Assembly: GCA_002335605.1 (NCBI GenBank)
Contig: BEDY01000004.1
Span: forward strand, 248,001-312,000
Source of the DNA: Prillingera fragicola
Taxonomy: Eukaryota; Basidiomycota; Tremellomycetes; Trichosporonales; Trichosporonaceae
DNA length: 64,000 bases
Direction of reading: 5' to 3'
The notes under the pieces were generated by a model. It was not told the origin of the DNA and did no database searches. It was given only the letters and a program-made list of their open reading frames with translations. Positions 12,062 to 24,279 of this stretch are shown in pieces. The stretch's first letter is position 1. Each line of letters opens with the position of its first letter. Position numbers and translations under genes: made by a program.

Positions 12062-12649
12062 ATGAGTCAGACCTCAAACCCCAAGGACCGCAACTTGTTG
12101 GCTGTTATTGGCGATGAGGTAAGCTAGCGCAGATCACGGCCCAGATGCGCTACCCGAGCCTATGTTGACACAACTCTAGGACTCTGTGACCGGTCTCCTA
12201 CTCGCTGGTATCGGCAACGTCGACGAGCAGCAGAAGAAGAACTTTCTCATTGTGGATGCGAGTACGTACATGATTATGGGAACGATACAATCTTGAAGGG
12301 TCTAGATGGGTGACTGACACAGCGTCAGAGACGCAGACTAGCGTGATTGAAGCAGCATTCCAGGAGTACACAGAGGATCGTAAGGACATTGCCATCCTTC
12401 TTATCAACCAGCATGTGCGTTCCGTCTCCCTCCCGCGTCATACTTTATACTAATTTAGCAGGTTGCGGACCGCATCCGTCCTACAGTCGACCGATACCAG
12501 AGTGCCTTTCCGGCCTTGCTCGAGATCCCATCCAAGGAGCATCCCTATGGTATGTAGTGCTGATGCCGCCTGTCGAGCGACTACTCACCCTTACAGATCC
12601 CCTCAAGGACTCAGTGCTCAAGCGTGTGCAGAAGCTGCGCGGCGACTAA
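12062..12649 (+). CDS. VMA7: V-type H+-ATPase subunit F (Vma7), 123 aa
   Basis: Subunit F sits in the central rotor stalk of the V1 sector and couples ATP hydrolysis to rotation at the vacuolar and endomembrane surface. Five exons (12062-12118, 12180-12261, 12323-12414, 12462-12549, 12597-12649) join in phase to 372 nt. Diagnostic blocks are [45 protein letters not shown] with [11 protein letters not shown], then [13 protein letters not shown] and [15 protein letters not shown]. Length agrees with the family (about 118-125 aa). It is divergent from MED5 and convergent with SPF27, with 103 bp between the two stops. Nothing is missing or unusual. Confidence 0.97.
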
Positions 12650-12752
12650 GATGGCCGCTTTATAGAAGACCGTTGTGGCCTGCAGGGCAATGTACAGCAT
12701 ATGCTCATGACATGGTGGTATTTGTACACGTTCGCTCTGACAATCTATCGGC

Positions 12753-13537
12753 TTAAGCCGCTCCCTCAAGCTCGGCCACCTCAGCACGCAGCTCCTCCTC
12801 ACGCCTACGCAGGCCACGAACCTCACCGCCCATAGCAGTGCACGCCATCTCTAGCTGGACCGTAGAGCTAACCAGGTTCTGCCAACGGTCCTCGAGGCGC
12901 GTAAGGTGCTCGCCAGCGTCCTCTTGCAGCACACGGCGCGCACGGTTGACCTCGGTGACCTCCTCCTTCATATCCTTCAGCGTTCCCTGCAGCTCTGTGA
13001 GCTGGGAGTTGAGCTGGTAGTTGCGGACGAGCCAGGCGTTCGGTCCGTATGTTTGAAGCACGCCAACATTTTCGTTACTACGCTGTCAGAGATCAAAGCT
13101 CATTGCTTCCCACAGTTACTCACCGAACGGCCATGTGTCCCACACCAATGCGACCTCTCCTCTCGGCCTCAGCCAGCTCATCGATGCCAGCATCGGCAGA
13201 CACTGTTGGCGGCTGGTATTTTGATGGGTCTATTCCGCGGATGGGCTCATTGGCATAGTTGGCGAGCAAGCTTGAAAGCTCTTCTGATTTCTAAACAGTC
13301 AACCTTGTACCTCCTACCCATCGTTGCCAACGCACAGGAAACACCTCGACATCGGCCGGCAAGCGCGAGTCATCATCTGCAACTCGTGGTGTCTGCCTCA
13401 GCTCGGCCTCAATCAGTGCCAGGGCCCGGGCCTTGACAGCTGTACAAGTTAGCATCCACGTCGACGATATCGCACCTACCAGGATCCGAGGCCTGCTTGT
13501 CGTAGTAAGGGAGAGCGTCGATAGTCGTGCCGGACAT
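12753..13537 (-). CDS. SPF27: Pre-mRNA splicing factor SPF27 (BCAS2/Cwf7)
   Basis: SPF27 is a core component of the Prp19/NineTeen complex that activates the spliceosome. Four exons start at ATG 13537 (MSGTTIDALPYYDKQ, exon 13480-13537). The second exon starts at 13439 (VKARALALIEAELRQTP). Later exons carry SEELSSLLANYANEPIRGID with IDELAEAERRGRIG, and finally VLQTYGPNAWLVRNYQLNSQ. The PYxDK/Q N-terminus and the YGPNAWLVRNYQL block are typical of the family, and the C-terminal half is a coiled coil rich in E, R and L. The total is about 216 aa, as expected. The gene is divergent from RPD3 with 295 bp between the starts, a likely shared promoter. Confidence 0.93.
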
Positions 13538-13832
13538 GATGGTGGACTGGATGCACAAGGTGGAGGGAGGACCAGCCAAGAGCAACAATCCAAGATGAAC
13601 CACGAGTCCGGCCTTTCGGCGATATAGCCACATGGCGTTCCTGGTGGAGGTGTCCGCTTGCTTGTGACGCCGGCTTGGACATTGAACACAATCGCGATCA
13701 TTCTTGCTTGACAGCCCCATCCAGCACCCATCAGAATTCACGCCGCCGTACCCAGCATCGTTCGAGCCACTTCTCGTCATCTCATCGTTTGTAGCTGGTC
13801 GGATATTCGTTTGTTTCAACTAAATACCCACC

Positions 13833-16061
13833 ATGTCGGGCATTGTTGAGCCCATCATGGGCGAGTCCAAGAAGCGTGTTGTGAGTACCGCCAGCTCGGT
13901 CCGCTTCATGAGGTCCTCGCCGGCCTGCATCCGCGATTGTGGGACACATATTGCAACTGTACTGAACGCTGGCAGTGCTACTTCTTTGATTCGGACATTG
14001 GCAACTACCACTATGGCCCTGGTAAGTGCAGCGGCTGTTGATTACGGCCGGGGCTAATATTCAGGCCACCCGATGAAGCCGACGCGCATCAGGATGTGCC
14101 ATTCTCTGGTTATGAACTATGGCTTGTACAAGCAAATGGAAATTTTTGTGAGCGGCTGAGCATCCTGTCGGCCTCTGGACGGCTGTTGACAGAAGCAGAG
14201 GGCAAAGCCTGCCACCAAGCGCGAAATGTCCCAATTCCACACGGATGAATATGTCGACTTTCTTCACCGCATCAATCCGGACAACGAACACCAGTTTGCG
14301 AAAGAGCAGGTCAAATGTGCGCAAAGCGCTGCCGTGCAGTGGCTGACGTATTAGACAACGTAGGCGACGACTGCCCAATCTTTGACGGGCTGTTCGAGTA
14401 CTGCTCCATTTCGGCAGGAGGTTCGATGGGTGCGTCTATCCTGAGCCATGATATTGTGGTCTACTAACACACGTTTTAGAGGGAGCAGCCCGACTGTCCC
14501 GTGACAAGTGCGACATTGCGGTGAACTGGGCAGGTGGTCTTCACCACGCCAAGAAGGCCGAGGCGAGCGGCTTCTGCTACGTCAACGGTACGTAACCGAT
14601 TCCGTGTCCTAGGCTTACCTGATTAGATATCGTTCTCGGTATTCTGGAGCTTTTGCGATATCACCAGCGTGTCCTCTATGTCGATATTGACGTGCACCAC
14701 GGTGACGGAGTGGAGGAGGCGTTCTACACCACCGACCGCGTCATGAGTTGTAGCTTCCACAAATATGGTGTGTACTGGGCGTTGGGCTATTTGGGAACAG
14801 TTTCTGACTTCTCAGGTGAATTCTTCCCAGGGACCGGCGAGGTTCGTGACAATGGTATTGGCAAGGGCAAGGGGTGAGTAAAACGCTGCTATCGGAGCTG
14901 ACCGGATTCAGATATGCCGTCAACGTCCCCCTTCGCGATGGAATGAGCGACGACAACTACAAGAGCATCTTTCAACCAGTGATCTCCCGCATCATCGAAT
15001 GGTACCAGCCTGGCGCGATTGTTCTCCAATGCGGATCCGACTCTCTCGCTGGCGATCGTTTGGGATCGTTTAACCTTTCGATGCGCGGTCACGCGGCATG
15101 TGTGCAGTACATCAAGAGTTTTAACCTCCCACTGCTCATGCTTGGCGGAGGTGGGTACACGGTCAAATCTGTGTCGCGTACGTGGGCGTATGAGACCGGA
15201 TTGGCCGCTGGAGTTGAGCTTGGCGGAGCCATCCCAAATAACGAGTACTACGAGTACTATGGACCCGACTACGAGCTAGACGTCAAGCCTTCCAACATGA
15301 CGGATCACAACACTCGCCAGTATCTGGACAATGTCAAGCAGCAGGTGTTTGAGGTGCTCCGCGACAAGACTGGTGCCCCCAGTGTACAGATCCACACTGT
15401 GCCGAAGCTTGCCCACGACGACGAGGACGACAACGAGATGGAGGATGACGAGGACAAGGACATTAGGCGGCCGATGCGTTTGTGGGATAAGGAGAAGCAA
15501 CACGAAGCTTCGCTTTCGGACTCGGAGGACGAGGGAATGGGAGGCAGGAGGCATCGCCAGTCTCACCGTGAAGGCTCCAATGGGTCACGCGCTTCGCGGT
15601 CGAAGAGGCGACGCTCGCAGTCGCCACCGCAGGCCGCTGTTGATGCTGCTGCGCTCGCCGCCGTGACAGCTGCAGCTGGTATGGCGGCGGCTGAGGCCAC
15701 TCCGGCAACTGCACCAGACGCGACTGCAGCTCCTTTGGTGCCGGCCACCACCACCACTTCCCTTGACATCAAGTCGTGGGCCGCAAAGGTTCCAGCCGAG
15801 GCGGCAGCGTCACCTGCCGCTGCACCTGAGCCCGCAGTAGACGGCGACGGCGACGTGGAGATGGCGGATGGCACCGACCCTGTTGCGCCAGCGACAGCCA
15901 CGACAGTAGAGGAACCCAAGCCGGCCGAAGCTATGGTCGTAGAGCCAGCAGCGGTAGACTCGACACCAGCTGCTCGTGCAGATGCTCCAGCTGCGTCTGA
16001 AGCTGCCAGCGTCGCTACCCCCGCTCCCGCCGCAGCGGCACCTAATATGGACGGTGCTTGA
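13833..16061 (+). CDS. RPD3: Class I histone deacetylase Rpd3, about 610 aa
   Basis: A zinc-dependent lysine deacetylase of the Rpd3/Sin3 corepressor complexes in the nucleus. Nine exons (first 13833-13880, last 14912-16061) join in phase to 1,833 nt. The catalytic core is complete: the [20 protein letters not shown] entry, the [11 protein letters not shown]is pair near residue 147, [10 protein letters not shown] with metal ligands near residue 181, the [13 protein letters not shown] loop with its Asp ligand, and [13 protein letters not shown]. After the core (about residue 385) comes an acidic patch, a basic SRSKRRRS stretch, and then about 150 residues dominated by Ala, Pro, Thr and Val. 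Yeast Rpd3 has a much shorter tail, so the tail is lineage-specific and probably disordered. It is convergent with the Ran1-type kinase, with 136 bp between the stops. Confidence 0.96.
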
Positions 16062-16197
16062 AGCTGCCCATCTTAGATCGACATGCAGCATTCTCCCGGT
16101 ACGCGGCGTGGGACAACAGTGTTGCATGGAAGATGTATTGTAATGTCTAGCTAATATACAGATACAGACAGACAAGGTCGTTGATGTTTCGTACAGG

Positions 16198-17623
16198 TCA
16201 TGAAAAGATCAGTGGTGCTGCGTGCCCTTCCCTTGGAGAAGGTGTATGCGGGTGGGAGAGGAGACGCACTGGCTGTGCCGTTCTCCGCCCCTTGGTGTGC
16301 AAGGCGAAGTGGTGGGGCCAGCGCTCCGGATGTGTGGGTGCGAGCTCGGGTGTTGGTGGCAGTTCGCCCTCAATGCTGCTAGCGTTGCTCACGCAGCGAC
16401 CCGCATAGAATGGATCGACCGAGCTGCTGATGAGGCCAGGTGTCGAGACTGGTGTGTCTGTCGTCCTGTTTGGTGAAACGAATTGAGGTTGATTGAGAGT
16501 GACGTAGGTGGCGAAAGGAGAGGGAGGAGCTGAAGACAAAGGGGAGACGGTGAACTCTGCAAAATCCGTAGAATCCCACGAGTTGTCGTACTGAACGGGG
16601 GCCGAGGTGTGTGCGGGAACGCCACATTGTGAAGCGCGGGTCACATGCGGCGGGGAGGGGGCAGGTGATGGGAGCTGCGAGTTGATTGTTGAGAAGGAGG
16701 GTGCCGCGACGACCATGGCGCGTAGTTGGGCAAGGCTAATGCGGTCCGCCGGGTCACGAGCAAACAGGCCTGCGAGAATGGATGTGGCCGCCGGTGACAA
16801 GGGAAGGATGGTGGACAACAGAGTCGGGTCCTCGAGGTATGCGCGGAATGTATCATCCTCGGCACATGCCTGCCGCCAAGGGTTCCTCCCACATGCCAAG
16901 TTGACTAGAATCACGCCCAGCGACCAGAGGTCGGCCTGCTCTGTCGAGTACACATCCACAGCTTTGAAGACACCGCCCTGGCATTCAGGGGACAAGTAAA
17001 AGGTGGAGCCGCTGTGCATGTCAGTGAGGTACAATTGGCAACAAGTAAAGGACGAACCATCCAAAGTCTGTGGACATGCGCTCCGTCGTCGCGAGGCCAA
17101 AGTCGGCGAGAGAGACATGCAACCCGTCTGCCGAACAGAGAATGTTTTCTGGCTTGAGGTCACGGTGAAAGATACCCATAGAGTGACAGTAAGCCACAGC
17201 GTCGACAATCTGCAGGAACACGGAGCGCACAAGATCGTCGTCGCCGAGGTATCTCTGACGTTCAATGATCATTGTAAACAGGTCCCCGCCGGCGCAGTAG
17301 TCCATGACAACAAAGATGTGGCGTTCTTCCTCGATAACCTTGTGCACAGCAGCAATGTGGGGATGACCAGTTGCAAGTTGATGTAATGCAATCTCGCGCC
17401 GCTGAAAGTGCCGTTGCCGCGCGTCGAGCCCCACTCGTGAGAGGCACTTGATTGCCACATATGCGTTGTGATTCAAGGGGTTTGCGGCGCGCATACGAAC
17501 GTCGACCCCTAGGTATACGACTCCGTATGCTCCGACACCAAGAATGGAAACGAGCTCGAGACATCCGTTGTCGATCTGGCATCCAACGAGGTCACGGCAG
17601 GCCGAAGTGAAATTATCTGGCAT
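16198..17623 (-). CDS. Ran1/Pat1-type serine/threonine kinase
   Basis: Two exons: 17058-17623, a 46 nt intron, then 16198-17011. The kinase domain starts almost at the N-terminus: glycine loop LGVGAYGVVYLG, VAIK lysine, HRDLKPENIL catalytic loop, LADFGLATTE magnesium loop, and a Cys-containing activation segment ending in STFYLSPE. The DLWSLGVILVNLACGRNPW helix follows. The GAYGVVY loop, the short N-terminus and the GS-x-FYLSPE segment fit the Ran1/Pat1-Sks1-Vhs1 group, which in fission yeast restrains meiosis and in budding yeast acts in nutrient and filamentation control. After the domain (about residue 280) is a Ser/Pro-rich tail with many SP and TP sites. The start chosen is the first ATG that follows an in-frame stop (MPDNFTSACRDLVG). 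Confidence 0.88.
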
Positions 17624-20600
17624 AGTGTAGAGAGGGATGCCGCGAATTGTGTAGGAACGCAACCAGGAGACCTAAAAGCTTGTGAAAACAAAAGATTCTG
17701 AGGCTGTGTGCGTTGTTACTGCGGGCAGGGGACCAGTCTGTTGTGTGCCGTTGCTCTGGGAGGTGGCGACTGGGCAATGTTCGGGTGTCGCCGTGGGGGT
17801 GTACTTAGGAGACAGCTGTCGTGAATGGCTGTGCGCGAGGGACGTAGCTCGTTGATGGATTCGTATATTCACTTGTCGTGGGGCGTTCGAGGCGGCGTGT
17901 ATACAGCGACAAGTGAGGAATGGAGAGACTGAGGACGAGACCGAGTGTGATCTTCGACGTGTGTGTCTTGGGAACGTCTATGATGAGGAGGCCTGGGTGC
18001 ACAGGACAGGAACGTGTGCTTGCACACGTCGTCTTAATACTGCGCGCCCCTTGGCACTGAGCGATCAGGATTGACAGCGAGCTGGCGCCCCAATGCCAAG
18101 CTCAAAGGCAAAGAATACGCCTTTTCAGCGCCTGCGCCAGACGCCGCTGCATCAACGCAAACGCCTCTGACGCCAGCTGTGTTGAACAAGGCCAAAAAGC
18201 CCGTAGATCGCCCTGCTCTGCACTCCTGGTGCGAGGCGGCGGAGGCGGCCGTGCCTATGCTGTGGGGCATTTTCGCGTACGAAACCCTTGGTTTGCAGCG
18301 ACGTGACGGCCGGGTGCCTGCCGGAAGCATTGCTGGGGTGGTGGTGCATTCCTGCATTCCTTCTTGTCGGCTCGCATGAATGTCAACGTAGACGAGCTCT
18401 CGGGCTCGTCAATAGGGATAAGGTCCCTGCTATTGTGCCATTCTACCTGACCGTCCGTCCGAGGAGCCGGAATCGATGGGCCCTAAGGGCGTGCTCACGT
18501 CTGCCACCGTCGTGCTCAGGCCTCAGGAAGCAACAGTTTTGGGAGAGGCGCCAAAACGGTTGAAGTGTGGCGTCGTTCGAGGCCAAGGCACAAGGGCAGA
18601 ACAGACTATGTCGAGCAGCGCTAACGATGCAAGCCCGCGCTCAGCCACTTAGTCTTTGGATGCCACACCCAATGACTCACCTGTTGTGCAGACTGCAAAA
18701 GCGCGGTGGCGCTCATCCAGGCATGCGGGGGCAAGTCGTATGGCTCAGCAAAGGGTGCGATTTAGGCGACAGGGAGTGCCACAACAACACGTCTTCAACT
18801 CAAAAGGCAGTGTGGCACGCCACACGATTCAACATCATACAGTCTGCGAGGGACAGACGGCCAAATGGCCAAATGGAAGCGTATTGCTGGGCACTTGCTA
18901 CATGCGGTGCCAAGGGTGATGGCTGTTCACTGGTGGCCTAGTGGCACATCTGGACTTCGTGTCCGCGCCTCAACCTCCCGCACAGGCATTGATACACTTG
19001 TTTACCGCTCACCCACATCAGTTCGGAAAATGGAGATTCCATGGGCCCCTGCTGAAGAGCTGCGAAATCTGGATTCCTGCAGAGTCGATGGCCGGACAGC
19101 CATAGAGGACCGATCTGCGGCACCGTGCATGCCGAGGTATACCGACCTCGATCGGCTCGACTGCCGATAGCCGACGGCCAGCATAGTCCGCCCGGCCCGT
19201 AGGAATGCATGCAGACAGTGCCCACTGATGTTCCCACCTCTCATTACGCACAGGCCATGTACGCCAAGGTTAGACGCCAGGTGGAGTAGGTGGAGACAAA
19301 TGGCGGAGAGTTGATTCCAGGAAATCCATGTGGGCGAGCTCCGCCTGATACTTCCTGCTCATAACGAGGGATGGGATCATAAGTCTCTGGCCGGAGGTGG
19401 CTTGAGTGCGGCGCCTACCCAATACAATGAGCCAACCTGAACGATGCCATACAAACCTTCAGTTCTCGTTCTCTGCAATTGCCATATCGTTCCTGGGACA
19501 CATGAATCATCAGTGAGCGGCGCTACGCCGCGGTCCCTGCGGACAAATGATTTGCACATGACTCTTTCTCAAAGTCTCAACAGCATTGTGCTCCCGGAAC
19601 TGCAGTCTGAACGCCACCGACGTCGGCCCCTGACTCTTGCCGTTGTTCTGTCAGAGGGCCAGCCGAACTCTGTCGGAGTGTCAGGGGGCTTGATGTGTCT
19701 GCCAATGCAGCCGATCGAGGAAAGGGTATCGGAACCGCATGCGCGTTTGTGGACGCCACCTGCTAATTCAGAAGCAATGTAACAAGTAATGTCTGGTCAA
19801 ACGACGGAACTGGACGGCATGTGCGCTGTACAGTCTGAGCGGCCTTCGTGTCACCTCGCAATTCGTTGGCCAAAGCTTCAGGAAGCAGGCGCAAAATGGC
19901 GCGATCGTCCGAGTGCATCGCTCAAACTCCCTCGGATCAGTGTGCGACTTGCTGCGCTCGGACAGCTTCTTCAAGTTGAGCAATGGCTGCCCGTCAGAGG
20001 ATGCCACAGTGGCGCCGCAACGGTGACCAACCCACACAGGGATAATCGAGGCCACCAGAACCCATATGTCTTCTTTGGCGCCACGATAGGTCCGACGGCA
20101 AGTGGCACCAGTGGCCGCAGCCTGAGTGCCACTGCACGGACCTCTAGTACTACCTTGGACACTCGCGTGCACAGGTCACCAGGGGCAAGCAAAGTTTGGC
20201 CGTTGACCCATGTGGGGATCACACAAGCACTTCTACCACTATCAATGAGTTCACTGAGCTCTTGCCGCGCGTTCCCCGCGGCACACGGAGTGGGCAGGCC
20301 TTGGCACGCACAGTTCGCCCCCGCCTGAAATGTCCATCGGATAGGGTGCTGCTGCTCCATGCCACGCGCTCCCACAATAGTCGGCCACTTGGCGTCCCGG
20401 ATGCTGGACTTCTGAGATTCGACTCCGCCAAAGCCTCCATGGTCTGGTTGAAGGGGCAGTGAGACCTCAAACTGAGTACCTTTGCCCACGTAGAACGTGA
20501 CTGAAGGATTGTAAGCGCCACACTCTTGTTCCAACGCAGAGGTGAGTACCTCATCCGTGTGACGATGGTCCTACTCGGCTCCCGAACTGGGCTGTGCCTA

Positions 20601-21011
20601 GCAATCATGCGGTCGTTCCCAAGGAGGCTGTGGAGGTTGTTATTCAGTTTGACACAACTGCATGGTAGCACGTCAGCCACTGGCGAGAGTCTCTTGTTTC
20701 CCCGGACTCCTCGTGACGAGCTTTCAGGTCCGGGAAAACCCTCGGCGACTGGGCACTGTTGCATTGCTGGTAAGCAGAGCCCCAAACAAGTCGGATTAGC
20801 AAGTGGAATGACCGGCAGGCGTTCTGACCACGCCAAAGCCCACCGGAGCGGTCGCCGTTCCTCGGCCACAAGCTCCGCAACGTGTGTCATATGTGCTGTG
20901 TCACGATGAATGGGACGTTCAAGCCCACACGCGAATAAATCACCATCCTATTCATAGCTCCACAAATCCCGCCAGGCGCTTCGGCGCCTGGACAGCCGAA
21001 CCAGTTTACCA
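17624..21011. other. 3.4 kb with no supportable gene
   Basis: The longest featureless stretch in the window. Both strands hold overlapping frames of 60-220 codons, the largest on the - strand at 19971-20534 and 20219-20890, but their translations show no recognisable domain and do not join cleanly through splice sites. One piece (GKGTQFEVSLPL, near 20430-20470 on the - strand) vaguely recalls the end of a histidine kinase ATPase domain, without the N, G1 and G2 boxes. The right-hand end may be 3' flank of the RhoGAP fusion gene and the left end may hold a long kinase leader. Relic genes or non-coding RNA are possible. Confidence 0.45.
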
Positions 21012-24000
21012 CTAGGCATGTGCTGGCGTGAGGCTGTCTGAGGACTCGTTCGTGGTGGGGAAGTGATAGGTAATGTCCGACGCGGTCTCGACTGTTTCAG
21101 CGATGCTTTCCGTTTCGTGTGAAGTGTCGACCACCTCGCCCGCGGACGTCGCATCAAACACGCCGGGGGACGACTTGGGGATTGAACCAGGAGGAGACAC
21201 CAGATCAGTCTCCGGAACGTAGTACGCCATCTGCCGTCCGCGGAGTTTGAAGCCACACTTCTCGTAAAATCCTGCACGGGGTCAGTGTTGCATGGCGACG
21301 ACTGACTCACCCATCTTGACCTCTTGGCAGTCTAAAATCGTTTTGTAACAACCCAAGACGGTCGCTAGATCACGCAAGCCAACGACAAGGTTGAGGCCAA
21401 GCCTACGGCCTTGGGCATTGGGTGATACGACAATGTCTTCAATGTGACCGGCAAGGCCCCCACCGTGACTGAACTTGCGCTCGACGATGACAGTCCCTGC
21501 TGCAGCAATTTGGTCTGAGGTCTTGTCCACAACGGCCACAATGTAGTAAGTGTCTGAACTAGACTTGAGGGTGCTGAACAGCGACCCATACACGGACGGT
21601 GCCAGGGCCGGCGACTTGGACAGCGTGGCCAACAGGCCAAAGTGGGAACGCAGGAAGTCATCAGAGGCAAGCGGCCGAACATGAAAGTCGTCGCCCACAG
21701 CCGCACGCATCGATGCGGGGATGACCACGGGGTCGAAAAGCAGCTCCAAGCTTGAATCGGGTGTCAGGCGAGAGGGTTCAACAGGAGATGGCTCCTTTTC
21801 GTAAGCGGGAGCCACTTGCTCTTCGGCCATAGACGGCAAGGGCTCTGAGGCTTCACGAGCGTCCTCCATGGCCTGCTTGTCCATAGGGACGACGTTCTTT
21901 TCAGGACCAAACAACAAGTCGGAATAAGTGATCATGTCCTCGAGAACCGTGTCTTTCTCAAGGTGTTGTGTAAGGGCATTGCTGCTGCCCGTGACTTGAT
22001 CCTGTCCGAAGAGAACCGAGTCTGACGTTAACAACCGGGCCGATGAGACATACTTACTGAAAACGACTGCGAGATTCTTGGCATCCATCTTGTTGGAGGC
22101 AGAGTGGAAAGCAATGCGAGTCAGGTGCTCAACAATAGTCTGGAAGGAGGTTTGGTGAATGGGAGGCAGCCTTCGCAGCCGCGAGCGCAGGCTTGTGAAG
22201 CTGCTGGAAATGTGGGTCTCTGTTCATATAAGCACAGGTTGGGGATCTGTGAGCTTACCTCGATTCTCAGAGTGTTTGACGCGCTCTGCGTGAGGCAAGG
22301 GGAATAGGGGCTCAGGAAGTTCCCGAAGGTAACGTTTCAGAATGACACCAATGCTGAACACATCGTCTTCAGTAGTGAACTGGAAGGAGTCCTCATCTCG
22401 TTCAATGTCTTGGATCATTTGCTTGACTGTGGCCTGACGGCCACTTATGCGGTAAATGCCTTCGAAATCGATGCCGCGTGACTCAATGGCCTGGACACAC
22501 TTGTCAACAATGACGGGCGGACTGCCGCGATCGCCGCCCTCGCCGCGTGCAAAGTCGTAATCGGTGAGGCTGACGCCAAAGATGAGAGAACGGCATGGTC
22601 CAACCTGTTGCTGTCAGCGGGTATCATAGCTGTTCAACGCACGTAAAAGTTGTCGTACAGTACCGGGGGCATGATTCGCAGCACTGGAAGCCTTGAGTTG
22701 AAGAGCATCCCTGGACTGTCAGAACCACGCGCCGGCAGCTTAACTCACTGTCACATTGAGGGTTAACCTCGGAAATCGAGGTGGTGATAACCTCTGTAGA
22801 CTGGGCAAGAGTCGCAGCAGTCCCGTGAACTGCGTCGGTGAAAGCGCGCAATGAGCGGAGTAGCGTGACATTTTGCTCCTCATTGAATTGCTCAAGGCTC
22901 GTGAGCGCCGATTGCTGGAATTTTTCCCGGCGAAGCCGCAGTGACTCGACGTGGAAAACACCCTCGCGGTAAGCCTGATCGGCTTCATCCGCTTCACGCT
23001 TCACCTTGACGCTCTTGAGCGCATTACCCCCTCGAACGGAGCCACTTGAGGGAAGGCGACGGTGGGGAGTCGGCGAGCGCACCTCGTCAGAGGCCGACGA
23101 AGCCGGGGTAGTCTCTGCTGCATGCTCACCACCAAACCGCTGCCTAATTGCGCTGAACCCCTTCTTGCTCTGAGCAGCAAGATCACTGAGAACCTCCTTG
23201 GACCGAGCGTCCACCGCCGATGCTAGATGTGATGCCGACCCAGAGCGTGCTCGTCCGTGAGCTCGATCGAGGCGCTGAGGCGGGGGCAGCGGGGTATAGC
23301 TGGCAGATGTCGGCATGCCGGTTGGAGACGTGTTACTCGCTGGGGGTGGTGACGTGGCAAGGCTAGTTTGAGTGTGAGCCGCCTCCGGAACCAAGGAGCT
23401 GGCTGGATAACCAGCATATATCGATTGGTTCGTGTTGGCTGGCGGCTTGGGAGATGTCGAGGTCGGTGGCGAGAGAGCAAAAGGATGGGGCTTGTCACTT
23501 TGGGGCGATCCACTGGGCGATGGTTCCGACAGAAGCTTCTGCTGCATGGCTATCGCATGCTCTTGCTTCTTAAAGTCCTCGAGAGTCTGGCACTTGTTTT
23601 GGTAGACGCGGCTAAGCTTGGGCACCTTGAAGAAGGCATATTCCTTGTACGTCTGAGATAGTCAGCAGACGCCTTTGTAAACAGTCACTCACGTCTGTCG
23701 CATTCTTGAGATCCTCTTGGATGCGGTTACGGATGCGCGTTTGGGTGTCCCGGACGGAGACCAACCCCGCGATCACATCGGACTGAAGCGCATGCACAAG
23801 CGCCTCTCGAGATTCAATCTCTCGCTGAGTGTAATCGCGGACCTCGAACCAGGCGCGGCGCGCGGTGGACTTTCCAGTCTTGCTCGTCACACTGCCGGAG
23901 TCAGGGGATGTGGGCACGCCTCGTACTCACTCGTCCTGCAACGAATCTGAGCCAACGGTTTTGGCGTGCAGGCGTTGCAGCTGATCAATGTAAGACTGCT

Positions 24001-24279
24001 CGATTCGAATACTGAGCATGTCAGAAAGCCGAAATCAGGACAATGCTCACCGGTCATTAAAGTAGGCAATATAGCTCTCCTCTGTCAAGTCAGCGTCGTC
24101 CCTCTCATTGTTCGCTAACCCTCAGCAAGTTTGCGCTGTCATGTCAGCATCTCACTTAATACACGTGAACGCACCTTGAACTCCCGTAGAATGTCCGCGT
24201 CCTGCCCGCTATCCTTACGGGATGACGAGTGTGAGCCATGGGCGACGCCCTGAGCATCGGCGGCATAGGAGTAGGCCAT
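21012..24279 (-). CDS. F-BAR / RhoGAP protein fused to glucosamine-6-phosphate N-acetyltransferase
   Basis: About ten exons read from ATG 24279 (MAYSYAADAQGVAHG). The N-terminal third is an F-BAR membrane-curving domain (ESYIAYFNDRIRIEQSYIDQ, LQRLHAKTVGSDSLQD, RAWFEVRDYTQREIESREAL). A Ser/Pro-rich linker follows at about 23.0-23.5 kb. The RhoGAP domain (IESRGIDFEGIYRISGR with its catalytic Arg, VILKRYLRELPEPLFP, then NKMDAKNLAVVF) resembles Rgd1/Rga7-type proteins. The frame then continues without stop or necessary intron through about 50 acidic residues (about 21755-21905) into a complete GNA1: LELLFDPVVIPASM, FHVRPLASDDF, GHIEDIVVSPNAQGRRLG, GCYKTILDCQEVKMG, and after one intron FYEKCGFKLRGRQMAYY. 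GNA1 makes GlcNAc-6-phosphate for UDP-GlcNAc, chitin, GPI and N-glycans. RhoGAPs switch off Rho GTPases that govern wall synthesis. A non-GNAT tail of about 60 residues ends the protein. Both domains are clear; whether one polypeptide carries both in vivo is inferred. Confidence 0.88.

Noticed and set aside
19971..20534. Possible histidine-kinase fragment (GKGTQFEVSLPL) on the - strand
   Set aside because: Only the last strand motif is suggestive. No N, G1 or F boxes upstream, no receiver domain, and no consistent exon joining.
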